Assembly (NCBI GenBank): GCA_027886175.1
Contig: JAJNNQ010000031.1
Coordinates: forward strand, 3,434,501-3,498,500
Source of the DNA: Phylloscopus collybita
Lineage: Eukaryota; Chordata; Aves; Passeriformes; Phylloscopidae
DNA: 64,000 nt
Reading direction: 5' to 3'
The translations under genes and the position numbers were made by a program. Position 1 is the first letter of the stretch, and each line of letters opens with the position of its first letter. The notes under the pieces were generated by a model. That model saw only the letters and a list, made by a program, of their open reading frames with translations. It did no database searches and had not been told where the DNA came from. Positions 25,535 to 35,921 of this stretch are shown piece by piece.

Positions 25535-25580
25535 GCAGAATCATTAGGGTTGGAAAAGACCCCTAAGATCATCAAGTCCA
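25535..25580 (-). mobile_element. CR1 3' end scrap (antisense)
   Basis: Only 46 bp: a terminal repeat trace 'gcagaatcatt', then 'agggttggaaaagacccc' and 'taagatcatcaagtcca'. This is the 'aagatcatcaagtccaac' group of CR1, the same as the pieces at 16.1 and 35.8 kb. Confidence 0.8.
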
Positions 25581-25875
25581 AAAATTAGGAGGTGAGAGGT
25601 TTGTCACGCTTGGAGGTGTGAACTGCAAAGGCCAAGCTGAGAACCTCACCTGCAGCCTTAAAGCCAGATCTGGGTTTAAATCCTGCTTTAGACCTTTAAT
25701 AGAGAAAATAATCCTCAGACAGCTGTTACTTGGTGCTTGGAACCCATAGATTACTTTTTGTTGATTATTTTAATGTAAAATGTTTTGACAAGCTCAAAAA
25801 GGGGGTGGAAATAAAGGTTACCACTACCCACCCCTCCAATATCCCACAAGAGCTGCTCTCCACCAATGCCTTGGC

Positions 25876-26004
25876 AAGTTAAGGCCAGGTTGGGCAGGGC
25901 TTGGAGCAACTTGGTTGAGTGGAAGGTGTCCCAGCCATGGCAGGCAGGATGGGACAGGATGAGCTTTAGGGTTCCTTCCAATCCAATCCATTATGTGAGT
26001 CCAT
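25876..26004 (+). mobile_element. CR1 LINE, 3' end fragment (sense)
   Basis: About 130 bp of CR1 tail with 'gcttggagcaacttggttga' (25900-25919), 'ggaaggtgtcccagccatgg' (25921-25940), 'ggatgagctttagggttcct' and a decayed 3' terminus near 'ccattatgtgagtcc'. It lies 300 bp from an antisense CR1 scrap of a different group, with both 3' ends facing outward. Confidence 0.85.
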
Positions 26005-26111
26005 GAAGCCAAGCTTCTGCTTTCCTTCAATAAGGATTCAACCCACCCATGCAGATTTCCTTTATACTTGTGGGCCTGATATTTCTGGGTCTGAGAGATT
26101 TTAGCCTGCTA

Positions 26112-26135
26112 AAAAGTTAGCAGCTGCTAACTTTT
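26112..26135. repeat. Perfect 24-bp palindrome
   Basis: The left arm AAAAGTTAGCAG (26112-26123) is followed directly by its exact reverse complement CTGCTAACTTTT (26124-26135), with no spacer. The centre is the E-box-like CAGCTG. The perfect match stops at both ends. Confidence 0.95.
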
Positions 26136-27295
26136 CCCAAGGAGAAATTTCTGAAGGAAGTTTCTTCTCAAGACAATCTTGGTAAAAAGCTATCCTTTCT
26201 CAAAACAATCTCTCCCCAGGTGGTGTTTTGCTGTTTCTCTAGTTTAACCAGTGGAATCAAAGAGGTATCATTCCTATTCACCAATCATGTTAGGTCTGTA
26301 TCAGAACATCTTGTAAAAGGTAGCAAGAATTAGACAATAAAGCCTTTTTCTATGCTCTTTGCCTTCTGGAATATTTGGAGTCTCTCATCTTTCTTTCATG
26401 TCTAACAGTGACATTTACTAGTTTAAGACAAGGGCTCCGTAGGGCTGGGGCCCCTCTGGAAAATCATGGGGTTGGAGCTGGGTTTCTTGTGGGCTGGGAT
26501 GGCACTTACACAATGAAGGTGCTGCTTGGAACCAGGGCAGCTCCTCAGGATCCTGCCTGGGGTGAGCACCAGCAAAGGGAGACCCTCTGCAGTGCCAAGG
26601 AGTGGATGCTTCCTCCCTCAGGACACTTTGAACTGTTGAACAAAAATATTTTCCTGGTTAGATTCCCAGAGCTGTGCTTCCCCCATCCACCATATCTGAC
26701 TTTCTCCATGCAGGCTGCAAAGACTAACTCCTGACTCAAGCTAAAATAACCTACCAGGCCTACAATTTAAGCACAGCTATGCCAAAATCCTTCTGTGGAA
26801 CTGGTCTTCCCTCTGCAGCTGCCCCACTGAAAGGATTCAGCTATCTGGGGAATGAAACACTGCTCATTGGGAATAAGGATGTCAGGTACTGCTTCCAAAG
26901 GAGCCATGCCTCAGTGGATTTTGGTTTAATATTCTTATGCCAATGGCACTGGTAGGAAATGGGAAGAGGGGAGGGATGTAAATCAGGAATGGGAGTGTGA
27001 CAGCAGGGCCGGCAGGAAACATTCCCTGAGGACCTGAATCCCTACCAGCGCTCCCAACCCCAAGAGTTAAATACTGCTGGGGCATAAATCCCCAGCCTTT
27101 CCACTGAATCCCATAGAAGTGAATCAGTGGAAGTGAGGCCAGAGTGGGGCCCCACAATCCTGCAGGACCAGCGCTGGGAACAAGGGGCTGGTGATGGTGG
27201 CAGCTCCTGCCACGCTGGTGGCAGAGCATGGAGTCAGCCAGGGAGCAGCTGGGAGGCAGCCAGATGGGCAATGAAAGGGGCACAGCCAGCGCCTC

Positions 27296-27382
27296 AAAAA
27301 AAAAAAAAAAAAATAGGTTTTTAATTGTAGGAAATTTTGCAAGACATAAAGTTGAATTATTTTCTTTTTTTTTTTTTTTTTT
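27296..27382. repeat. A18 / T18 inverted pair
   Basis: A18 (27296-27313) and T18 (27365-27382) are separated by 51 bases. The tracts are complementary and of equal length. No retroelement features are visible. Confidence 0.85.
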
Positions 27383-27914
27383 CTGCTCCGGCAGCAGAAA
27401 TGTAAATGCTGCCGTTTGCAACAGAGAGGGTTGGCTTTTTTTTGTTTTCTTTTTTAAGTTGTTGTCGAGAGGCTGTGCTTAAAAAGGGGCTGGTATTAAT
27501 CATCTCTACGTCAGGCAAGTTTAAAGGGGCACATCAGGCAGCTCCTTGGAGGAGCTGATGGACAGGGGTCTGTTCTGCTGGCTGGGTTGGTTTTTTTTTT
27601 TTTCAGAGCGGGTATCAAATGGGTCCACGTGGCATGAACAGAACATAGCTCCAGATGGGAGAGCAGTTCCCATCTCTTGCAGAGTAAATCTGCTGTTTGA
27701 GACTATATTCTATGACTGAAATTTTATACATATGACTTTGTTGGAGCTGGGATCTCTTCCTTTGAAAATGTGCTACAATAATAATTGCATTTACCAGTTG
27801 CCAGTCCTTCTCGCAAAACGCTTTTTTTTTTTAATTATTATTTTTTTCTGTACGGATTGTGAAATTAATTGTCTCCAGCTAATATAATTAAAAACAAACA
27901 CTTTGGATTTCAGC

Positions 27915-28004
27915 AGAGGGAAAGGGGAAGGGAGAAAGAGAAGGAAAGGGAAAAAAAAAAAAAAAAGCAGCAAACTGCAGCCCTGATTTTTTTTTTTTTT
28001 TTTT
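27915..28004. repeat. Purine tract with A16 / T18 inverted pair
   Basis: A strand-asymmetric G/A tract (27915-27950) grades into A16 (27951-27966), then a 20-base spacer, then T18 (27987-28004). The A and T tracts can form a 16-bp stem. Confidence 0.85.
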
Positions 28005-28363
28005 CTATTGACAGCAAGAAAGCCCTGCCATCCCTGAACTGTTTAATTATTGAAATGAACTGTAACAGTACACTGGATTGCTGCCGAGGTCACCGAGCAG
28101 CGCTGGATGTGGAGGGGAAAGCAGCAGCTCCAAGAGCCCTGCAACGCCCCAGGCTCCGGGTGAAATCCCACACACTTTTTCTCAGGCATTCAGGCTCTGA
28201 TAGGTAGCCTGATAGCACGGCCGCTTTGCTGCTGCTGCAGAGGTCCGACGGTGCTTGCTTGTTTTAAGACGAGCCAAGCTATGCTCTGGTGACCACCGTG
28301 ACGCTGTGATTCCCATGCCCTATCGCATTCCTCTTTCTCAGATCCCAGGCATTTTATTTTTTT

Positions 28364-28400
28364 TTTATTATTATTATTATTTAATTTTTTTTTTTTTTTT
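28364..28400. repeat. T-rich segment with (TTA)n
   Basis: (TTA) units at about 28368-28383 lead through AATT into poly(T) to 28400. Confidence 0.85.
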
Positions 28401-28618
28401 CCCCCTACGTGCAGTCCAGGATGTAGACAAATGAATTCCAAGTGACCTATGTGGGGGTGGACTCTTTGGAAACAAACAACAAAAATAAGATATCTCCTGT
28501 CCTCACTTTTTCATTTGCTCGTTCCCTGGATACAGTTTATTCGTGGCAATGAAATACACATTGTGTCTCTGGAGTTAGATCCAGCAGCAACATCTTTACC
28601 ACCCCCTAACCTTGGCTT

Positions 28619-28659
28619 TTTTTTCTTCCTTTTTTTTTTCTCCCCCCTTTTCTTTTCCT
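28619..28659. repeat. Polypyrimidine tract
   Basis: About 40 bases of T and C only. It could pass for the polypyrimidine part of a splice acceptor, but no AG-bounded exon follows. Confidence 0.8.
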
Positions 28660-29236
28660 GATTTCCTATTTAAGCCTTTACAAAAGACATCTTGTTTAAC
28701 ATTATCTGCTCCTTTGGAAGTCAGGCTGCCCTCTAAAGCCTATCATATCAAGGCTTGCTATTGATTTAAACAATGTTGTTGTTTTTTTTTTAACTGGAAA
28801 AAGTTCAGGAAACTGGAAGTTTTGTAAAAAAATTCTGTATCTGCACTGACAGGAGGATCTGTTGGACAAATAATGATTCCTTTTGCAAGGAAAGGGAAAA
28901 GCTTCTTTGGAATCTTTCATAGTGAAGAAAATCCTGTAGGATACAAAAACTGCTAAAGAGAAATAAAACTGCAGTTGAGGAACAGACAATAAACATTTCA
29001 GATTGCTTTATGGCACACTATTACAGGCAACTATCTTGCTTAAGTAGGCATAACATTTTTCACAGTATATATTTAAGGTTTTGGTTGTTTTTTTTTTTTT
29101 TTTAATGGGGTAGATTAACAGCAGGGAAACATAGCTCTTAAAGGGAGGGCAGAAATAATTTCTGCCACTCCAGTGGCCTGATAGGTCATCAAAAAAAAAA
29201 ATCTTTCAAAAATGGCCAGAAAAATGTGCTGCATGG

Positions 29237-29860
29237 TCAAGCAGGAACAGCCTCCAGCCCACCCTGATGCTCATGTTGTGGGCTGCACACAGAGCCAGGA
29301 GTAGCCCCTGGCATCAGTTCTGGCCCTGCAGGCCCTGGGGAGGCTGCACTGGTTTCCAAGAGTGCTGCTGGCACACCTGTGGAAGATGCAGCTCTGCAGA
29401 CTGGTGAGAGCAGCACTGGGAGGAGGTTCCTGCTGTGAGACATCACCCTGCACCAGCACCTTTGGAGCATCCAGAGCCACCAGCCCCTGGTTCCTGCTGC
29501 CAGAGTCAGCCTGCCCTCCTCACCACAGCCCAGATATCAGGTTGTCTGAGCCACCACAGCCCCTCACAGACCTCAGCCATGCTCCAGAGTGGCCCGAGCT
29601 GTGCGGTGACATCCCCTGCCAGGCTGCCAGCCCTGCCAGCTGGAACAATGGGATAAGGAACAATGGGGAAAGAAGAGCATTGTGCTGGATCCCCTTTGGC
29701 TTCATTAAAATCAGTGATATCTCTCAGTTCTGGGTGCTGCAGAGCTCTCCTGGCTGTGCACAAAGCAGAGCTCAGAGTGGCAGGATGCTGCCTGGCAGAG
29801 GCTGCTCAGCACTTCTCCCCTGCCCCTGGCTCCATGGGCTGATGGGGAGGGTTTGCCAGC
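29237..29860. other. GC-rich, CpG-poor unique segment
   Basis: About 620 bp clearly richer in G+C than its surroundings, with CTG/CAG-rich wording ('ctgcagagctctcctggctg' style) but few CpGs. The longest frame of the window (29362-29901, +, 179 codons, GTG start) covers it and runs on into antisense CR1, which argues against a gene. It could be an old unrecognised retroelement or an unannotated exon-bearing segment; I cannot tell. Confidence 0.35.
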
Positions 29861-30150
29861 TCACAGAACCCCAGAAGGTTTTGGCACTGAAAGGACCTTA
29901 AAGTCCATCTCATTCTACCCCCTTTTCCATGTGCAGGGACACCTTCAACTATCCCAGGGTGCTCCAAGCCCTGTCCAACCTGGCCTTGGACACTTCCAGG
30001 GATCCAGGGGCAGCCACAGCCTCTCTGGGCACCCTGTGCCAGGGCCTCCCCACCTCACAATTCGTTTCTAACATCTAATCTAACCCTGCCCTCTGTCAGG
30101 GTAAAACCATTCCCATTTGTCCTGACACTCCATGTCCATGTGAAAAGTTG
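29861..30150 (-). mobile_element. CR1 LINE, 3' end fragment (antisense)
   Basis: A 290-bp tail: a decayed terminus 'tcacagaaccccagaaggtt', then 'gcagggacaccttcaactat', 'ggccttggacacttccaggg', 'atccaggggcagccacagcc', 'gggcaccctgtgccagggcc' and 'catctaatctaaccctgccc'. It belongs to the commonest CR1 group in this window. Confidence 0.92.
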
Positions 30151-31393
30151 CTTTCTAAATATTTAGCTAATATTCAGCAGTCCAAAGGAAATGAGAGAAA
30201 ACTGATTTTTTATTATTCCCCACGGAGTAACAACTTGCTCTGTTCCCCAGTTTACTTTTACCTCCTTGGAAACACAAAGTATTTGCTCCAGATGCTCCCA
30301 CCAGTGGCTTGGGTCCTCATGGGATCTCCTTCACCTTCCCTGAAATATGCAGAGTTTCAACTGAGGCAGAGGGGCTGATCTCCTTATAAATGATGTGCAC
30401 TGAACAAAGCAATTTAACACTTCATTCCCCCAGGTAACCAGTGACCACTGTATGCCTGTCTATTTTGACAATTAATCTTTGGTACTAATTTTAGATTAAC
30501 TTTTTTATCTTAAAAATCAGTAAGCAACTTCCTTCTGGTTAATTTTTCTTTTTTCTTTTTTTTTTATTTTTTTTTTTAATTTTTCCACATATTTCCAGTG
30601 GTCATCTTGTCTACTGAATTTGTTCATCCTTCTCAATGCATCACTTTGAGAATCAGAGGTGGGGGGAGGAGGGAGACTGGCTAAGAAGTTGGAAAATGTT
30701 TTACATTTTTTAAGTAGGTAAGATTAAGTGTTTGTGCCATAGTTTACAATTATAATAAAATAAATCTAGAAACTATTTCATGTATGAGAGCATGTGCATT
30801 AGAAAACATATTTCTGTAACAGATAACCATCTTCTGAACACTAGAATGTTGGTAATTTGTCAGTTTTTCTTTTAATTAAAACTGTGTATATAGTTCATGC
30901 TCTGTTTGATTCAGTGTCAACATTTTGGATGGGGGCTAAAACTGATTTCCTCCTAAACCTCTGCATTTCTCAGGACAGCTGATGAAGTGTGCCTTAACAT
31001 TAAGCTCATGAACCCATGAGGTTTTGCCTGTTTCAAGATCAGTAAATCAAGAGATATTAGAGCAACAGCCCTGATAAGACTCAAGACTTCTAACACTCCT
31101 GTAAATGCTCTCTTTACCAAAACTGCATCCATTTTTCCTCTCAGACAACCTGCTTTAATTCATTGCATCATTACCAAGCTGGTCCACTGTAAAATGAATT
31201 AAAATTATGCTAGTTAGGAATTCAATTCTGAATATTTTTTTCTCAATGCAACCCATGAAACATTTGAAGTGTTTAATTTTTCTTTTTTCTTAACAACAGA
31301 AAAATCTGCCTGGTGATACTCTAAATAATTTTAAATTTTTTTTTTTTTTTTTTTTTTAATTTTAAGTCTTCCTTTTTGAAAATATGAAAACTT
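30151..31393. other. Unique AT-rich noncoding stretch
   Basis: T-rich tracts at about 30546-30581 and 31338-31357. The rest is repeat-free AT-rich DNA with no open frame of interest. Confidence 0.4.
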
Positions 31394-31673
31394 TCATGGT
31401 CTGGGTTGGAATGGACTTAAAAATCATCCAGTTCTAACCCCTGCCATGGGCAGGGACAACTTCCAGTGGACCAGGCTGCTCCAAGCCCCATCCAACCTGG
31501 CCTTGGGCACTTCCAGGGATCCAGGGACAGCCAGAGTTTCTCTGGGCACCCCATGCCAGGGCCTCCCCACCCTCACAGGGAAGGATTTTTTCTGTATATC
31601 CAACCTAAACTCCTCTTTCAGTCTGAACCCAGCACTCCTTGTCCTGTCACGACATTCCTGAAGAAAAATCCCA
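31394..31673 (-). mobile_element. CR1 LINE, 3' end fragment (antisense)
   Basis: Landmarks are 'tcatggtctgggttgga', 'gggcagggacaacttccagt', 'ccccatccaacctggccttg', 'cacttccagggatccaggga', 'ccctcacagggaaggatttt' and 'ccttgtcctgtcacgacatt'. A T20 tract (31338-31357) lies just beyond the element's 3' end. The short + strand frames here are antisense CR1 translations. Confidence 0.92.
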
Positions 31674-34600
31674 GTTCTGGGTGAATTTGGAGCCCAGCCC
31701 TCCTGACTGTCACACACAGAGTGGAAATACCCACCACGCTCCTTAAAAGCACGCACATCTCACCACACTGAGCTCCGAGCCCCAGTTCCTTCTACCTTGC
31801 CTATTTTATTAAATACTCGTGGCACTCAATAAAATTAAAACATCAGTGAACAAAACAGATCCATATGAATTTCCCCCCAGGGATTAGGAGTGGAGAGGAA
31901 GCACATCTGGCGCAGGAGAGTCGTGTTGCTAACCGTGCTCAGCTGCCCCGCTGATAGGTGAGTACAGCCATAATCTCATTTCTCTGCCAGGTACCTGAAT
32001 GCTTCTTGGATCAAAGCCTGGGGAAGGCACAGGAGAAGACTGAAATGGGAGAAAGCCCACTCAAAAAAAAGAAAAAAAGATGGCAGCTTCCAGATGCAAT
32101 CACCACTGCAGTGAGGTGCTTGATTCCCTCAATTCCCTGGGAATTACCTCGAGACAAACGCGGTGAGAATTACTTTGGAGGGGATGTGAGGGGAAAAAGC
32201 ACACCACAAGAAAAAGGAGCAGATGCATCTTTCTAGCTCAGCATTCCTCCTGCCTCTAACTTCACATGCCCTTTACACAGCCTTCCACTAATTTTTTTCT
32301 ACACTGATAATCTATAGAACCTAATTACACAAAGTCTAAAAAAGCTCCTTCTACGAAAGGCATAATGCTGATATCTGAGTCACGAGCACAGTTAATGTAA
32401 TCTAACACATATTGCAGGAACCTACTGCACACAGATATTACCAATTAGCACATGATTTTAACAATCAACATTCATGCAATTAATAGAACACTTCATATTC
32501 CTTCTAATTTTGAGCTCTGCATGAGCATATGTTATCATGACGGAATGTGGGATCATTTATTTATACTGGAAGCAAGGCACCACATAGAAATCAGAGATGC
32601 TGAAAGTTAGCCTGAGAGTGAAGCAGGCTCAGCTTTGCATTGAGGAAAGAATATTATTGGTCTGACCTTCTAAAAGCTGAACCTTTGCCTTACCTTCTTG
32701 TTGATCCTTGCTCTTGGTGAACTTCTGGAGAGGAAACTGTATCCTGGTTACAGCTGGGAGATACAACAATGCATTCATCAACAAGCACTTCTCTCTAAAA
32801 TTAAAAACTATAACATAATCATCACTTTAAAAAAAGGTAAATAAATATGTCTTGCTTATATATATTTTTTTTTCCCAAAGATAACAATAGATACCTTGTT
32901 TTCCATAACATATGTACTATTTTTCTTTACTGTGAACAGGAAAGAATCCCCATACTTATAGGACAGATGAAGGGTTGAGGCATACAGAGAATAAGATCTC
33001 CACAGCATTTAGTCATTCACTTATTTTGAATTCCATAGGATTTAGGCTTTTTATGCCTTTAAGATCCAGTCCTGTCTATTTTTCTGGCAGCAGAGGAAGC
33101 AGAGAACCAAATCCCTCTTTCTCAGCCTACCTTACCTGTGTTTCTCTCCCTCCTGCTCAGTGCTGACATCAGTAAGAAGCAATGAAACCTGACTTTAATT
33201 ACTGAAGTCCTAGATGTGTTCCTGGCTCATTAAGGAGAACGAGATGCTCAGTAAAGAAGGTGTTTTTGGCACATAGGCTGCAAGAGCTCCCTGCTGCAGT
33301 GGCTGGAGCTGCCACGTTCCCTGTCTGGCTCTGAGAAGGAGAAAATCAAAACACAGGGACTGTGTGAGCCTTCGCTCCAGAACATCTCTACATCTCCAGC
33401 TGCCTGGTCCCACAGATGTCCCTCACGTGGCTCCTGCCACTAAAGACATTCCAGCAGGCCTGCCCAGCCCAACACAGCCTTCAGGAGCTCCTCCTGGCAG
33501 CTCGGGCACACACATGTGCTGTGCCACCATCCCACCATCCCCACCTTCCCTTCTGCTCAGGAAGGTCTCCCCTCTGAGCCTGCTCTCAGTACATTTTGGA
33601 GAATGTGACAGGAGTCACCAGGGAGTCCCTTTCCACCTGCAGTGGGAGGTGGTGGCTGTCCCTTCTTTGCCTTTCCAGGGGGTTAGGAACAGCATTAGAC
33701 TCCCCTGGGCCTCTGCTTTGGGAAGAGCTCCAAGCCCAGCATGGGGAGGCTGTTGGTGCAGGGAATTCTCTCCAGCAGCAGGTACCAAAGCAGCTTAGAC
33801 TGCAGATGTAGACTCTAAATCATTGTCTTCCCCTCTTCCAGGACAAGCTCCTGGGAGAATTTGGTTTACCACACATCTGACGTGTATTTATGAACAGGAG
33901 AAAAGCAGCCATTCTCTGGGTACAACTGCATTTGTAAAAAATGTCAGGGGACTATTTATGTCTCCCATTACTGTCTCCCCCCATTGAGGGAGCCTTCACA
34001 GAAACATCACTTTTTGGGCTGCTGCTGCTCCAAACAAGGACAGATTACAGCAACCTACAGGTGGATAAAGAAAAGAGAGATTTCACCTGTGACTGCACCT
34101 CCCATGTTTATCTCAAGGGCTCTCCATGGGTAAAAAAAAAAAAAAGGTGGTGAGCTCTCTCTGAAAGTCTGTGTCTGGTTGAGCAATACCCACACCTGGA
34201 AATAAGGATGCAGTTCAGTCAGCCCAGATTTCTATGATGACATGGGGACATTTACAGCTGTAGACAAATGAGAGGGGGGGAGAAAAGGAAGGTCTCAAAT
34301 CCAGTTTGTCCGAGGTAACTTCAGTGAAGGTAATAGAGCAACATGAGTGTCACTGACGGTGAGATAAACTAAGCATAATGGTTTTTACACTGAGTAAATA
34401 CATTAGTACTGGCCTTCCTGCCAAAAAGAAATCAAGAGAGAATTTTTTTCCACCAATATCTTCAGTAAACTTTCCTTTTTCTTAATAATTATTTTTATTG
34501 AAGGCTTTACTGCACAAAGAATCCAGGGGGAACAGGAAATCACATAATGGTGCAGGTTGGGGAATTCTCTAAAAATACGTAACCATGGCACCCTTGTCAT

Positions 34601-35334
34601 TACCAATCAAGTGTTCTTGATAAAAAGTGAAGTAATTAGCCTTTGAGAGGAGCATAAAGCTAATTAAAAATGACAACTTAGTCATCTCAACAAAAAACAG
34701 CACAGAACCAGTCCAGAGTTCTAACTATAGCACAATGTGATAACCTGACCTGCCACAACCACTTGCCTTCAACCCCTTAAGAGAAACCACAGTTTGAGAG
34801 AGTGAAACTTTGATAACCTCTTCCTCCTTCGTTGTAAAATTTAGATTTGTCTCATCTACCATCCAATATTTCTTTGTTTGTTCCCTGAGTTTCTTCATCT
34901 TTTTCTAAGAGAGTTTTGCCCAGCTATCAGAAATTTTTCCAAGTGAAATGATGGAAATTCGTGTAGTCTCCTGAAAGGAGATGACAAAATGTGAAGCATG
35001 AACATATGCATTGTCAAAAAAATTCTCAAGTTGCAAATGAGTTTAGTCTCATAACAAAGTTGCTTGCTCAGAATTTATAAATAATAACCAGAAACAAAAA
35101 GAAACCACTGGTCTCTCACTTGCAGAGCAACTGGGGTTCTGTCCTCTCACACGTGGTAATGACAAGGTTTTAATTCAGTTCTATGGAGCAAGAATGAACA
35201 TTTCTTCTTTTCTTGCCCTACAAAAATTCTTGAGGAGGATAGATTATCAGAAAATTATTACAATTACCACCATTTTTGTTAGCAGGTGTATTTACTCACG
35301 TTGCAGGTACTGAAGGGAATGAGTTGCTGTATTT
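31674..35334. other. Unique noncoding stretch
   Basis: A GC-richer part at about 33240-33800 carries a 144-codon frame (33364-33798, +) with proline/serine-rich low-complexity wording and no known domain. The remainder is AT-rich. The 32380-32610 block has the texture of a conserved noncoding element and is listed separately. Confidence 0.4.
32380..32610. other. Candidate conserved noncoding block (unverified)
   Basis: A repeat-free AT-rich stretch with dense TAAT/ATTA cores ('caattagcacatgattttaa' near 32441-32460), an ATGCAATTAAT near 32474 and 'atgagcatatgttatcatga' (32521-32540). It has no homopolymer above five bases. This is inference from texture only. Confidence 0.25.
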
Positions 35335-35660
35335 TCATGGAATAAAAAAGTGACTTGTGTTGGAAGGAACCATGAAGATCATCAAGTTCCACCCCCCACC
35401 TTGGGTAGGAACACTTTTCACTGTCTCAGGTTGCTCCAGGCCCAATCCAACCTGGCCTTGGACACTCCCAGGGATCCAGGGGCAGCCACAGCTTCTCTGG
35501 GCACCCTGTGCCAGGGCCTCCCCACCCTCACAGGGAAGGATTTTTTTCCCAGTCTCCCATCCATCCCTGTCCTCTGGCAGTGGGAAGCCATTCCCTGTGT
35601 CCTGTCCCTCCTTCCCTTGTCCCAAGTCCCTCTCCAGCTCTTCTGGAGCCCCTTCAGGCC
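35335..35660 (-). mobile_element. CR1 LINE, 3' end fragment (antisense)
   Basis: About 325 bp. After a decayed terminus it carries 'catgaagatcatcaagttcc', 'ggccttggacactcccaggg', 'atccaggggcagccacagct', 'gcaccctgtgccagggcctc' and the more internal 'aagtccctctccagctcttc' (35625-35644). It reaches slightly further into the element than its sisters. Frames of up to 122 codons in this interval are CR1 shadows. Confidence 0.92.
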
Positions 35661-35730
35661 CCATTTAAACCTTTCCCTTTTCAAATCACCAGATTTTACT
35701 AAATATTTCCTAACATAAACACATACATAT

Positions 35731-35750
35731 ATTATATATATATATGTAAT
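35731..35750. repeat. Short (TA)n
   Basis: About nine TA units between two CR1 copies. Confidence 0.8.
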
Positions 35751-35840
35751 TAAATACATTAACTGCAGCCAGCAACCTGTGGCACTGCATTCCTTAAAGC
35801 TGAGACCTCATTCTCTTTAAGAATTATAGTTCTGGGATCT

Positions 35841-35921
35841 CAAAATCATTAAGGTTAGGAGCAACCTCTGAGTTCATCAAGTCCAACCATTCCCCTAACA
35901 ATGCTGAGGTGCCCTAACTAA
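35841..35921 (-). mobile_element. CR1 3' end scrap (antisense, second group)
   Basis: 'aaaatcattaaggttaggag' (35842-35861), then 'ttcatcaagtccaaccattc' (35874-35893) and 'aatgctgaggtgccctaac'. This is the 'catcaagtccaacc' CR1 group, distinct from the copy 180 bp upstream, so they are two independent insertions. Confidence 0.8.

Larger units (their letters stand above)
26005..29236. other. Noncoding stretch rich in A/T tracts and one perfect palindrome
   Basis: Contains the 24-bp palindrome at 26112-26135, fold-back A/T pairs at 27296-27382 and 27951-28004, a TTA/T-rich segment (28364-28400) and a polypyrimidine tract (28619-28659). Frames at 26882-27421 and nearby cross the homopolymers and are not genes. 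No interspersed repeat is recognised. Confidence 0.45.

Noticed and set aside
26882..27421. 179-codon minus-strand frame
   Set aside because: Translates through A18 and T18 tracts and shows no domain.
29362..29901. Longest frame of the window (179 codons)
   Set aside because: Starts with GTG, has no recognisable domain, and its 3' part is antisense CR1.
35335..35759. Cluster of 100-122 codon frames on both strands
   Set aside because: These fall on a CR1 3' end, whose untranslated tail is stop-poor; the same wording recurs at the other CR1 copies.
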